Positions 34,712 through 63,364 of a DNA stretch of 64,000 nt are shown here, piece after piece (within the stretch, counting starts at the first letter, position 1; every line of letters begins with the position of its first letter). Source of the DNA: Tretioscincus oriximinensis (Eukaryota > Chordata > Lepidosauria > Squamata > Gymnophthalmidae); NCBI GenBank assembly GCA_022410635.1, contig JAJVDF010000466.1, positions 528,508 to 592,507 of the forward strand, written 5' to 3'. The notes beneath the pieces were generated by a model, which ran no database searches, was not told the origin of the DNA, and worked only from the letters and a program-made list of their open reading frames with translations. The position numbers were made by a program, and so were the translations under genes.

Positions 34712-34824
34712 CATGTGCTTTTAATCCATCTTCAGTCCTGAAAAATCAGACTAAACCAGGGGGGGAAAACCAGTTTTTTCTAGTTTAATCTTGTTCTTCA
34801 GGACAGAAGATGGGTTAAAAGTAT
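34712..34824. mobile_element. Short foldback element (ACCATCTTCA family)
   Basis: CTTTTAATCCATCTTCAGTC and ACAGAAGATGGGTTAAAAGT are inverted ends of a hairpin of about 110 bp; GTCCTGAA lies inside the arm as in the copies at 28541, 45851 and 62989. Confidence 0.7.
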
Positions 34825-35036
34825 TTTTGGGAAACAACATCAAAGTTGAATGTACACAAGTTTCTATCAGGCTACCTTATAAAATGTTACTCTGCATTAA
34901 TTCTATATGGCCACAAGAGGGGGAAAGACACGTAATGAGTTTCTCAATGTGAAAGCATGCAATAACTACAGAATATGGCTGTAATTCCTTGATCTTTATT
35001 AACTTATGATTTTGACCTTATCTGTTCATTCGTTCT

Positions 35037-35108
35037 TTCATGCATTCATTCATTCATTCATTCATTCATTCATTCATTCATTCATTCATTCATACATACA
35101 TACATACA

Positions 35109-35142
<34 letters not shown>

Positions 35143-35155
35143 CCATAAAATAAAT
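35037..35155 (+). repeat. Compound (CATT)n-(ACAT)n microsatellite
   Basis: About 14 CATT units pass directly into about 12 ACAT units, then a short TATATA stretch. Confidence 0.97.
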
Positions 35156-35194
35156 AAATGGACGATTTCACTTTGAGATTAGCAAGCTTTGATG

Positions 35195-35340
35195 GAGTTG
35201 AGAACAGGTGCGTATTTTGCCATCTGTTCAGACTGCCCAGATGCAATTGTTGGGCCCCTGTGTGAGACAGAACGCTGGACTAGATGGGTTCTGGACCGAT
35301 TCAGCAGGGCTCCCCTTATGTTCTTANGTTCTTATGCTTT
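35195..35340 (+). mobile_element. CR1-type LINE 3' end fragment
   Basis: GAGAACAGGTGCGTATTTTGCC, CAGACTGCCCAGATGCAATTG, ACGCTGGACTAGATGGG and the TTATGTTCTTANGTTCTTATG tail. Confidence 0.85.
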
Positions 35341-35629
35341 TTAATTAAAACAAAACTTCCACCATGTAAAAGTAAATCATGTAATACAGTTTTAGTGAAA
35401 ATAAAATGCAAATTTCAAATCGTCAAAAGACCAAAATCTACAACTGTAACAAAAATAAGTTTAATAAAATTTCAGATAAACAAATAAAAAGATGAAGTCT
35501 ACCAGAACTCAGACTGTGTACATTCGTTCCAGAGATATGAGGGCATTTTAGGTTATCATATATTTATAGTATCAAATTACACCTCCTCTGTATCTTATCC
35601 TCACATTAGAGCTCTGTGGGGAAGAGGAG

Positions 35630-35850
35630 GAAGGANGAGATGAAGAAGAACTGGGTTTTTATATACCACTTTTCTCACCTGAAGGGATACAAAGAAGCTT
35701 ACAAGCTGTTTTTCACCTGAAGGCTTATATTCTTATCTTCTCCATCACATTGTGACAGTACTTATTCATCTACTTTCAATTGCTCACTCTTGAACTGCTA
35801 GGTTGGCTGATGCTAAGACCAGTAGAGGGCACTCATTTCTNTCCACAGCA
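35630..35850 (-). mobile_element. SINE with Bov-B-like tail, reverse
   Basis: GAAGAAGAACTGGGTTTTTATA, CTTTTCTCACCTGAAGGGA and AAGCTTACAAG blocks, followed by the conserved body seen at 4195 and 12186. Confidence 0.75.
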
Positions 35851-36730
35851 AACACATGGGGTTTGAATGTGGATCTTTCTGTTTAGAGGCCATGTTCTTA
35901 ACCTCTGCCCCCCCTCGCCCCACAAGGTAGGTTTGGCTGAAAGGCAGCAAGTAGCCAAAGGTGAGTCAGAAAGCTTTTCATTTTTTTATGGGACAAAAAC
36001 TGTCCACTTTCAGCTTTTTGCCATATGGTGCATAGCTAATTTTAAGAAAAAACAATCTTAAATGAAGAGTTAGATCACATCTTCAGCTGCGTGTATTAGA
36101 GTGGAACTGAAGTCTATCCATCTCCACAGGAACCCTTACCAAATGCACATGAGGAGGTATGAATAGACTTTAAGTCCCTTCCAAGGCACAGAAAGGCACA
36201 TATGACCAAACATTTGCCACCTTGAGAACCACACCTTAAACGGTAGTTCTACCTCAGGCTGCAAGGGAGATCCTGCTCTGGCAGAAACAGCTTTTCCAAA
36301 GATACCTTTGCCAGTGCAATTGAAGCAAAGCCAACTACTGCCCATCAGGTCTTCAGGTGGGCAGGTCTGTTACTGTAATAATGATGGAAATCAGCATATA
36401 CTGGAAGCAGAGGCATAATCCTATTCCACACACACGTTAGGCCTGTCTGATGAAAATCAACTTATGCTATTATTTTAGGAAGAGGATCTTGCAGACCTTA
36501 GAAACTAACTAGAAAAAGGNAGATAGCACGGGTCTTTGTAGAGAAGTCTATTTCTTCAGATGCATTTGATAGATATGTGTATGAAAGTTAATGCTGTCTA
36601 CTTTTTCTTGCTAAATTCTAAGGTTTTACAAGATGCTCTTGCTAGAAATTCCGAATCCTGACTGACACAGCTACTTCTTTGAATTAAGCCATTTATGTTC
36701 CCATTTTTGTCTTCCTAGAAACGCTAAATA

Positions 36731-36813
36731 TACACTACGTTGCAAAAGTATTTGCTCATACCTGTGTTCACTTGTATGGGTGGATGAGCGAATACTTTTA
36801 GCAATATAGTGTA
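36731..36813. mobile_element. Tc1/mariner-type miniature hairpin
   Basis: TACACTACGTTGCAAAAGTATT and AATACTTTTAGCAATATAGTGTA are inverted and almost meet, giving a hairpin of about 83 bp with TA ends. The TIR resembles the TACACTATATTGCCAAAAGTATT type of vertebrate Tc1-like elements. Confidence 0.85.
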
Positions 36814-37075
36814 TGTGAAAAATTGGCCATTTGGTAAAATTTAATTCAGGATTTCATGGGTAAATGGAGCTAATTCAGGGCCAAGTACAAACTTTAAAAT
36901 AAGATAATCCCAAAATGCATTTATTTATGTTTTTATTCTGCTCCATAATTTAATTTGGGCAGAAAAATGGTTATATTCATTTTTATAAAGTGTAGTTCTA
37001 ATCATCATCACGGACAGATTTCAGATTTCTAAAACCAAAATTCAATCCTGCCTCTTTAATGTGCATAAAAATTCC

Positions 37076-37113
<38 letters not shown>
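37076..37113 (+). repeat. (CTTT)n microsatellite
   Basis: About nine CTTT units. Confidence 0.95.
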
Positions 37114-37114
<1 letters not shown>

Positions 37115-37899
37115 AATGATTAACTTGCCACCTAAATTATACATGTCAATAATGTTTGCAAGGTCTTGACTACTTTATGGCTTAGGTAGCATTGTACAAA
37201 ACCAGCTGTGTTTGTTTACTGTATCTTACAGCCAAACCATACAGAAATTTTGACTAACTGGAGGTCATGTATTGAACCTTCTACCAGTTAAATCTGCTTG
37301 ATGTAAATAAAAAGAGTTGAGATATTCTGGGAAGAAATTCAAACTTATATAAATGTACATAAGGAAAGGCCCTATGATTCAGGGATGTAGCAAGAGGTTG
37401 TAGCATCCATGGCCACACCATCATTTTGTGACACTGATGACTCATCCAGTAACAACCCCATACCCCAAACTTATCTAATNCAGACATTCAAAGTGGCAAC
37501 ACACAGAAACCTGTTGCAGAACATTTCAACCTTCTAGGGCATTCTATCTCAGACCTCAGAAATGCAGTCCTTGAACAAAGAAACTACAAAGGAAGATTTG
37601 AAAGAGAAACAACAGAACTTGAATACATCCACAAGTTCCAGTCCAGCAACAAGAGACTTAACAGAGATAATGGTTTCCTGGCACATTATACATTTTTATG
37701 ATACCTATTAAGTATTTGCTCGATTTACTATCAGTCATATGCCTCTTTCTGCTGCAGGGAATTTTTTTTTCACATGAAAGGACTAGTTTCTGCTATTTAG
37801 CTGTTTTTCTGACCTGGAGTTCATCACCTTATCACATTTACATATGCTTTGCCTTCTCCCCTACACAATTTCCTATAAATACCTGACCTTGACATTAGT

Positions 37900-38035
37900 C
37901 CCTCAGCATCTGAAGAAGTAGACATATCTACGAAAGCTTATGCCACCTACTTTTCTACTGTTAGTATCTAAGTGCTANTAGCTCCTTTGCTGGACTTTCT
38001 ACTAGACTAACATNGCTATTTCTCTGAAACTATAC
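37900..38035 (+). repeat. Interspersed repeat with hammerhead-like core
   Basis: CATCTGAAGAAGTAGACATATCTACGAAAGCTTATGCC, then the CTAAGTGCTANTAGCTCC and AGACTAACATNGCTATTTCTCTGAAAC ends (read as separate motifs). Relatives lie at 49870, 54085, 61310 and, in reverse, 36510-36580. Resembles a widespread reptile repeat ending ACTAACACGGCTA..CTGAAA whose class I cannot name. Confidence 0.7.
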
Positions 38036-38482
38036 AGCATGAATCAAAGTTTTAATTTTGGCTTCAAAAGTGCTAGGAGCATGGAAAAAAGCCTCCCCTT
38101 TTAGCATAGTGTGTCAGAATTGATGCTATGTGCAGGGAAAGCTTTCCTCCTGTTGCAAAAAGCTTTAAAAGTGGTGTTCAGAAACAAGGGTGTGTGGAAG
38201 GGCTCAATTTAGCACACTTTAAAATCCTGCACTTGGAGTCAAAACCTCTTACCCCCTTGACAATGCCAGTGCTGCAATTATCTTATGAACGTGTGCAAAA
38301 TGATATGCAGATGAACTCTGATTGAGGGCCTTCTTTTAATGTAGGCAGTACTGATTGACTGGATTCCCAAGAAGAGCTGATTTTTGCCCTTACCTGTGTC
38401 CAGAAACTGTGGTGGAGAGAGAAAACTGGATAAGTGCAGTGCAGGTCGATGATCCCACTGCAAGCTACACTGTCCTCATGTA

Positions 38483-38687
38483 TAGGCTGACCAGATGACC
38501 CCTTTTGGGGGTGTAGAAACCCGGTTTTGGAGTGCCTCACAGTTTTTGCTGAGGATTTTTTTTTAAAAAAAGGTTTTTNCCCCCCAAAATATCTTTGTTT
38601 AATGTGTTTTTCCTCAGGAAAAACCGGAAGGCACCGCAAAACCAGGTTTTCACCCCCCACAAAAAAAGAGGTCATCTGGTCAGCTTA
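38483..38687. mobile_element. Hairpin MITE, copy 5 (exact 8-bp target duplication)
   Basis: TAGGCTGACCAGATGACCCC and GAGGTCATCTGGTCAGCTTA ends. CTCATGTA is duplicated on both sides (38475-38482 and 38688-38695). Inner arms GGAGTGCCTCACAGTTTTTG and AAAAACCGGAAGGCACCGCA pair. Confidence 0.93.
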
Positions 38688-39374
38688 CTCATGTACAACC
38701 TTCCCCCTCTACACAGCCTTAAGTGAGGGCAAGTAATTATCCCTTACTTTTTCCAGAAACCACTAATATGAATTGGTCCACAGACAAAGCCTGGACTCTG
38801 GCATTGGTCTTCTATAGTTTAGGGAATGACCTTAGTTAAGCAGTAGAGCAACTACCTGAAATACCAGATGGTGCTGGGCCTCTGTTAGGCTGCCTCCCCA
38901 TGATCTCTTTTATTCCAGAATGTACCATAAATCTGGAATAATTCATTTGCAAGTGCCTCCCCACTCACCTTCAAAATTCCACATTGTTTTCTGTTTTCCC
39001 ACTACATCGCCTTATATTCTCATCATATTACATATCTAAGTAAAATTCCCAAAATTCTGTGCGAGCTCAGTCTCCTGGTGTGACATGGTTCCAAGTGCCA
39101 ATGAATTTTTAGGTTTATCCTCGAAGTCTCACAATATCTAACATATTCCCATTACCGAAGACTTTTTAGAGAATTTATACAGTAGCTTGAAATGAAGTCA
39201 GAAAAAAGGAGCAATCAAAAAAACCAGGCCAACAGGTCTTTTTACCAAGTAAATCGCCAAATATGCGTGGATATTTGAAGTAGCTACCATAATGGTAAAA
39301 ATTCCATGTGGGGATGTAACCTGGCACTGTCACAACATGAAGAAGAAAGGCTCCTAGTATTTTAGTATTCACAG

Positions 39375-39705
39375 GTCAAATTTATTTATTTATTTATTTA
39401 TTTTTAGTACTTTTATCCCGCCCTTCACCCTAAGGTCGCAGGGCGGCTTACAACATTAAAATAGCATGACAATTAAAAACAGTGACCCCCAAACCCTCCC
39501 CACCCATTCACCCCCACCCCCCCAGGCGTGAGCCCGGCCGGGAGGTCCACTAACTACCAAATGCCCAGGTGAAGAGGTAGGTCTTCACCAGACGACGGAA
39601 TGTTAACAAAGATGTCGCCTGGCGAGCCTCAAGAGGGAGGCTATTCCATAATTGGGGGGCTACCGCTGAGAAGGTGGAATTGCCAAAAGTCTTCATGGAT
39701 CCTCT
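39375..39705 (-). mobile_element. LINE 3'-region fragment, reverse
   Basis: An ATTT repeat, then TTTTATCCCGCCCTTCACCC, GGTCGCAGGGCGGCTTACAA and a GC-rich body (GAGGTAGGTCTTCACCAGAC, GGAGGCTATTCCATAATTGG). This tail-and-body combination is typical of a squamate LINE 3' end; the family is not certain. Confidence 0.65.
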
Positions 39706-39709
39706 CATC

Positions 39710-39929
39710 TAGGCTGACCAGATGACCCCTTTTGGGGGGGGGNGTGAAAACCCGGTTTTGCGGTGCCTCCAGGTTTTTCCTNAGGAAAANNTTTTTTAAA
39801 AAGAAAACTTTTTTTAAAAAAATCTTTTTTTGAAAAAAAAAATCCTCAGCAAAAATCGTGAGGCACTCCAAAACTGGGTTTCTAACCCCCCCACACACAC
39901 ACACACAAAGGGGTCATCTAGTCAGCCTA
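39710..39929. mobile_element. Hairpin MITE, copy 6 (exact 8-bp target duplication)
   Basis: TAGGCTGACCAGATGACCCC and GGGGTCATCTAGTCAGCCTA ends. CTCTCATC is duplicated (39702-39709 and 39930-39937). A short CA repeat interrupts the right arm. Confidence 0.93.
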
Positions 39930-40389
39930 CTCTCATCAAGGACTGTCAACAAGAAACCACTAATTNTACTAGTATTAGTAAAAAAAAAAGTCAGAATTTT
40001 GGATTCACGTCTATGAGGATGAATTATATTTCATTTATAATTCTTTGATTTTCATTTGAAATATTTTCCTGTTTTCTCTACTAAGTTGCCTCTAAAAATA
40101 CACATTTATGATAGAGAAACTCAGTGCAGATATTACATAGGTATTCTTGTTTTAATGCATGATCGTTTATTATAGGCAATAGCAGATACAAAACATATGG
40201 ATATGACGTGAAAGTACATTCCCCAAAATAATGTATTTTATTGTGGCACATCATGCAAACGAGGGTATGAAAATAAAAATGTGCAACTCTTTTAAAAGGA
40301 GAANCCAAGATATACTGTTAACCTTTATGCATTCTGCATACAACTGAGGTGAAAACATAACATATAAATGTAGAACACAAAACTGCTGC

Positions 40390-40577
40390 CAGGGGTGGGC
40401 AATTAATTTTTCTCAAGGGGCCGCATGAGAAATTGGGGTGGTTTTAGAGGGCCGGATTAATATAGTTAACTCAGTTCTACCCAATACTGTATATAACTCT
40501 GAGCTAAGAGGGGCGGGCCGGTCAGAGACAGTAGGAGGGCCGCATGTGGCCCTCGGGCCGCCCCTTGCCCAGGTCTG
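40390..40577. mobile_element. hAT-like miniature element
   Basis: CAGGGGTGGGCAATTAAT and CCCCTTGCCCAGGTCTG are inverted ends, and the GGGCCGCATG blocks are inverted inside. The flanking duplication is imperfect (TGCTG against TGCTA). Confidence 0.7.
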
Positions 40578-40908
40578 TGCTAGACTGTATTTTGAAGGAA
40601 AGTATCCACAGTGCAGGAATGACTGTTGACAATTTAAAAGCAATCCTTGGTAAGTTTAAGGTGAATTTTAGAATGCCTTCGGTATGATTGGGGAACAGTG
40701 AAGCAATTAGCAATGCAAATGCCCTGTTGTTGCTAATTGCTTGGACCATTCCCCAGTTAAAGTGCTAAAATGCTCATAGAATTATTCTTAATAAATTCGC
40801 ATGGTAAAAAAAAAGTCAGTGCTTTTCTCACCATGAGTATTCTGTGTACAAATACATTTTAAAAGTTCAATGCTCTTTTCATATCATGAAAGCATATTGT
40901 TCCCTAAA

Positions 40909-41113
40909 TCAGGTATTCATCCTTTTGGGGGGGGGGGTTGAAAACCCAGTTTTGGGGTGCCTCCCGGTTGTTTCTGAGGAAATTTTTTTTAAAAAAAGAT
41001 TTTTTTTCAAAAAATACTTTGTTTTTTAATTTTTTTTTCCTCAGAAAAAACCTTGAGGCACCCTAAAAACGGGTTTTTAACCACCACCACCAAGGGGTCA
41101 TCTGATCAGCCTA
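40909..41113. mobile_element. Hairpin MITE, copy 7
   Basis: The right end GGGGTCATCTGATCAGCCTA is intact and the left terminus is eroded. The arms TTTTGGGGTGCCTCCCGG and TTGAGGCACCCTAAAAACGG pair. Confidence 0.85.
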
Positions 41114-41887
41114 TCATGATACAGAATGACATATACCATAATTTTTGTAGGAATTAGCAGTATCATAACTTTTTTTAAGGAACCCTCTATTCCAATTTTG
41201 CCACAAGAAAAAAAAATTGCTATAAAGAAAGTAAAGTGTTTTCTCTTCCTTAGCATCAAATTGTGTAATTTCTTCTATCATGTCTGTGTTCATTAATTCT
41301 ACTGATTTCTCAAGCATTTTCTCTAACAACAAATACCTCCTCTCACTCCGGGAAATTGCCAACAATCCATTTAAAATATGAAGCTGTCAGGTGCATTTGA
41401 GTGATAATATATCTGGCATAACAGTTTTGTGAATTCTTAGTGAACAAATAGATATGCTTATAACTCACCTATTTCAAAAGGGGAAAAAAAGACTTGCTGC
41501 GTGCCAATAAATACTAAACATGAAACTAAAATAAGAGAGGAAAAATATGAAGTATTCACTCTAAATGTAGAAGTGTTATACCAAGTAAAACAAAGTATCC
41601 TCCATAACGTTATGGAGCCCTTTCTGCACTCACCTGTGTGATTTGGAACAGTTAATCTACTCCCAAAGTTGGAATGGTCCGAGTTCCTCTGGGCTAGGAC
41701 AACATTGTCTGACCCAGTGGTGGCCAAAATGTTTGCATGAATTTCGGAACTGCCTTTATGAGCGCCAATGACAAGGAACAAAAGTTCCTGTATTTAGAAC
41801 CTTTGAGACAGCCATTTGGTTTGTGCAATAGGGCATACCACTGAAATGGGTTCTCCTGTAAACCTTTGGCACTCCTTCACAGTCTAA

Positions 41888-42269
41888 GGCTGCATCCACA
41901 CGGCGTAATGATGTCTGCATAGGAGCGCCATCCCAGTAACTCCTGCAGACATAATGGCAATTTGTCAGTGATGCAGTCACTACAAATCTGCCTTGCAGTG
42001 GGTTTAATGAGAACTGATATTTTCAGTTCTCACAGTGCTGTGAGCTGAAAAACCGCTCCTTTCTTGAATGTGGCCTGCTCAGCTGGGCCCTCTGCCAATC
42101 AGCGGAGAGCCCTGCAAAGCAGGCTGGGTGGAGGAAAGGCTGCGTTCGGCCACTCCCGGTTCGGCTCTTCCTTCCTCCCACCTATGGCAGCCACTGAATA
42201 ACGCGTGCAGATGCTGCCCACCCACATGAAAGGTAAGACCATGTTTTAGCCATGCGTGTGGATGCAGCC
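41888..42269. mobile_element. TIR element GGCTGCATCCACACG
   Basis: GGCTGCATCCACACGGCG and CATGCGTGTGGATGCAGCC are inverted repeats about 380 bp apart. An inverted relative is at 28758-29144. The target duplication is not clear and there is no transposase. Confidence 0.8.
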
Positions 42270-43104
42270 CAAATTAAATCCCAACAGTATGCCAGTAGAC
42301 CTCAGCATGGGTGTCCAATAGTAATCCCAATCAGGAGTCTTTCATATTCCACCCAGGCATGCAGAGAAAAGGCCCATAATACTCTTGCCGGTCCAGGACA
42401 CCAGCAAGTGCAGAAGGATCAATAGGCAGCTCTTTAAGAATTAAGAATGTTTTTAAACACACAAATGTATAGGAAAAGCTTTTGACAGAACTATCCAAAG
42501 AAGGCTGAGTTTGCAGCAGGCCTTTGCCACAGTACTCTGAAGGCCGACTTCCTCTCCATGGCCTCAACATGAAACACCAGAAGATAGGCTATGAAGAAGA
42601 TAGTCCCCAAGTGTAGCATGAATAGAGCCTTTTTATCCAAATCCCTCTTGACTGCAAGAGTTGGACAGTTTACGTACATGGTAATAGAAAAAATATATTT
42701 ATCCAAGATTCATTGCAACTCAGTTTCCACTTCTGCTGCTGCTGCAAACTCAGACCAATGGATCTTGGGTTATTTACTAAACATAGCTGAATTTAATGGG
42801 AAATAGTTACTGTGGAGGTGCTGGGTTGTGGAGGTGCTGGATTGTTCTGTAAGTTAAGGACTCAGTAGAGCTGAGTAGGTAGCACTGTAGACTTTTCAGT
42901 GAAAATGTATTTTCAGACAAGGAAAGCTTGCCTTTGTTTTGACAAACTTTTTTTTGAAAAGTACGGTATATCTATATTTAATTATGTTGTGTACCTTCTA
43001 AGAACAAGTGGTGGACAGTTCGATGAAGATGTCAACCCAGTTTACAGCAGCAACAAAAAAGGCAAATTCCATGATAATTAGGAAAGAAATAGAAAACAAA
43101 TCAG

Positions 43105-43830
43105 CAAATGTCATTTTGCCTCATATAAATCTGTGATGAGGCCACATTTGGAATACTGTATTCAATTATGGTCCCCACATCTCAATAGGGACATTGTGGA
43201 ACTAGAGAAGGTGCAGAAGAGGGCAACAAAAATGATCAAGGGTCTGGAGCACCTCCCTTATTTATTTATACTTATACCCTGCCCTTATGAAGTCACGCTG
43301 CAACGTCTGGGTCTCTTCAGCCTCGAAAGGCGACATTTGAGAGGTGATTTGATTGAAGTGTACAAAATCATGCATGGGATGGATAGGGTGAATAGAAAAA
43401 TATATTTTCTCTATCACACAATACTAGGACCAGAGGGCATCCTTGAAACTGATGGGCAGAAAAGTGAGAACAGAGAAAGGAAAGCATTTTTTCACCCAGA
43501 GGGTCATTGGCCTGTGGAATTTACTTCCTGAAGAGAGGGTGGTAGCTAACAGTTTGGATAGCTTCAAGACAGGATTAGACAGGTTTATGGACACCAAGGG
43601 TATAAATGGGTACTAGGATGGATGTCTGGATGTTGCCTCCGGGATGGAGCAACAGGCAGGACTCCTGAAATACCATTTGCTGGGAATCATGAACAGGTGC
43701 ATATTTTGCTTTCCTCTGTTCAGACTGCCAATGCGCATCTGGTGGGCCTCTGTGTGAGACAGAATGCTGGACTAGATGGACTGTGACCTGATCCAGAATG
43801 GCTCTTCCTACGTTCTTATGTTCTATATTT
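43105..43830 (+). mobile_element. CR1-type LINE 3' part with RT C-terminus
   Basis: It encodes MMRPHLEYCIQLWSPHLNRD, VQKRATKMIKGLEHLPY, then LQRLGLFSLERRHLRGDLIE and VYKIMHGMDR, the standard C-terminus of CR1/L3 reverse transcriptases. The non-coding CR1 3' end with GTTCTTATG tail follows. A small insertion (about 43258-43283) interrupts the frame. Confidence 0.92.
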
Positions 43831-44208
43831 GAAAGACCATGAATATAAGATGGGAGGGATTACGTTATGTGTTGAGAATGAATGATTGAGTTTTATGCTA
43901 GGTTAAGTAAATAAGTTGTAATGAAAGTTAAGCGATGCTAAATATGTTGTATTTTAAGTGTACTGATTATATGTCTGTCTGCTTTGTTGTTGGTTTTTTG
44001 TGTGTTCAACAAAATCTAAAAAAAAAAGAAAAGAAAAGTGTTTCTATTCCTAATGTTTAAGGTGAATTTGTAAAATACGGCACATATAAAAATGGATTAT
44101 ATTCGTTTCCCATACATAATCTCTAAGATAAAAGTAGAATATTATGAAATTTAAGGGAATAAGAAAGAATAACCCCCCTCCCTTAAAGGAACATTTTTAT
44201 ATGCTGTT

Positions 44209-44214
44209 TTTATT
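44209..44214 (-). terminator. F10: Candidate F10 polyadenylation signal AATAAA
   Basis: TTTATT on the plus strand, 124 nt beyond the F10 stop on the minus strand. Other AT-rich candidates exist. Confidence 0.5.
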
Positions 44215-44337
44215 TATGTTTACGAAGGACAATCCTAATTATCTCTATTCTAAATAAGTCATATTTTTCTTCTTTCTTTTTACCATATGGGACTTACAGG
44301 ACTTCAGTTCTGTGGCTGAAAAGATTTTGGGAAGCAC

Positions 44338-61926
<17,589 letters not shown>

Positions 61927-61986
61927 GGTGCCTGCTGGTGGAAGGCAGATCACTGAACTCTGCTTCTCTCCTCCAGAACATGCTAC

Positions 61987-61998
61987 GGACAAGGTCCA
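61987..61998. promoter_or_regulatory. F10: HNF4-type element upstream of F10
   Basis: GGACAAGGTCCA, a DR1-like motif close to the HNF4-specific CAAAGTCCA form, lies 61-72 bp upstream of the F10 ATG. HNF4 sites in this position are known for the human F10 promoter; here it is inferred from motif and distance. Confidence 0.6.
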
Positions 61999-62029
61999 AG
62001 CAAACTTCCTGTTGCTGTGTGCTGAAGCT

Positions 62030-62036
62030 CTTATCA
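62030..62036 (-). promoter_or_regulatory. F10: GATA-type element upstream of F10
   Basis: TGATAAG on the F10 strand, 104-110 bp upstream of the ATG and about 32 bp distal to the HNF4-type element. GATA factors are known to act on the human F10 promoter. Confidence 0.5.
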
Positions 62037-62988
62037 CACCCAACCAACCTTTTTTGTGTTTGGATGTGGATTCTTCAGATTATTCTGCTGACTGATTGAA
62101 CATCCTTCTGACCCTCTCCAAGTAAGGTCATAGAGATGCTGAAATAAATTAAGAATCTAAGATGGCTCTGATGTCTGAAGAATCAGTTTCATCTCTTCTT
62201 TTTTTGCATCATGTATTTTGACGGAAAGGAAATACAGTCTTGCAAAAGCTAATTTCAATTACAGGAATAGTCTGGGTTCTACTGAGAAATTTCTAGGAAG
62301 AATCTGAAACAATCAGAAAGCACTGTTCCTAGTGATTGTTTTCCTCTCCTTTACAAAATATATTTTGTGGTGGCAGTAGATTTTTCACTTGATGGATTTT
62401 TCTGAGAAGCAAGGTGGTACCCCATGGCTATGTGGTTTTTTTATAAAAGCAAGGAAAATAAGTATTCCTGAAAATTTATGGCATATAGTGAATGAGCAAA
62501 TGAAGTCAGAATTTGTTTAATGACTGATGTAGCTTGTCTTGTCTAGGAAATCAAAGGCTCCAATATTCAGGTGGAAAAACATTGTTTGTTTAAAGAAGTG
62601 AGCTGCTTGGTTAAGAAGGGGTTAATTTGGCTTGTTTAAGGAAGATATGAGGCAAATTATTAAGGAAGCTGCATTATTAGTGAGCTGTATTTTGCTCATT
62701 TACGGGTTTTAGCTGCAACGTCTCCAAAGATTTGATTCTGTTCTCCTTGACCAAGCTGTCAGTAATTTGCTGCTGAGAAGGCAATACTGCCCTACCTTCC
62801 TCAGACTGGAAGGGATGAGACATCATTTGGTCTGATCAAAACAGAGGTTATGCTCAGACATGACAAAAAAGAACATCTCTGAGGCACTTCAGAGGTAAGA
62901 TTGTTCATGCGCACCAGTCTGCCTCTCTATTCTGTCCTACATTGTGTATGGAAAAGTGAATTAAAGAAGGCATGAGAACATTATCTCT

Positions 62989-63143
62989 ATGGCCCTGGTT
63001 ACACATATACTTTGTTTTAAATCTTCTTCAGTCCTGGAGAATGAGTTTAATCCTTTTTTTGGTGATATAATTGGATTTAAATGGAATAAACTCTTTTTTG
63101 AGACCTGAAGAGGCTTTAAAAACAGATGTGTGACCAGGGCCAT
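62989..63143. mobile_element. Foldback miniature element ATGGCCCTGGTTACACAT
   Basis: ATGGCCCTGGTTACACAT and ATGTGTGACCAGGGCCAT are inverted ends about 155 bp apart. The interior TCTTCAGTCCTGGA is shared with the elements at 28541, 34712 and 45851; this copy shows the family's full termini. Confidence 0.85.
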
Positions 63144-63278
63144 AGAGGAATCCCATATGTCATGTCTGAACACAGATAGGAGTGTAATTTAGAAAAATAT
63201 GGAAATCAGGACTTTAGGGGAGTGGCATTGCCTAGCAAAAAAAGGAGGGAACATAAACAAGAGACTAATGGAAGCAGG

Positions 63279-63364
63279 TACACTATCTTGCCAAAAGTAT
63301 TAACTCACGATTATCTACCCACATAAGTATATGCAGGTATGAGCAAATACTTTTGGTCTTTACT
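63279..63364. mobile_element. Tc1/mariner-type miniature element
   Basis: TACACTATCTTGCCAAAAGTATT with an imperfect inverse AAATACTTTTGGTCTTTA. Same TIR type as 36731-36813, with more decay. Confidence 0.75.

Larger units (their letters stand above)
34045..44337. other. PROZ-F10 intergenic region (about 10.3 kb)
   Basis: No exon of a further gene is recognisable. It is filled with SINE, CR1 and LINE fragments, four hairpin MITEs, microsatellites and short TIR elements listed separately. The stretches 36062-36730, 36830-37890 and 38690-39370 show no feature I can name beyond a short CTTT repeat and diverged repeat traces. Confidence 0.6.

Noticed and set aside
35037..35155. CRISPR-like or satellite array
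   Set aside because: Simple tetranucleotide microsatellite; no spacer structure, and CRISPR arrays are not expected in a vertebrate.
43133..43531. 132-codon plus-strand ORF as a host gene
   Set aside because: It is the CR1 reverse-transcriptase C-terminus, followed by the CR1 3' end and tail.
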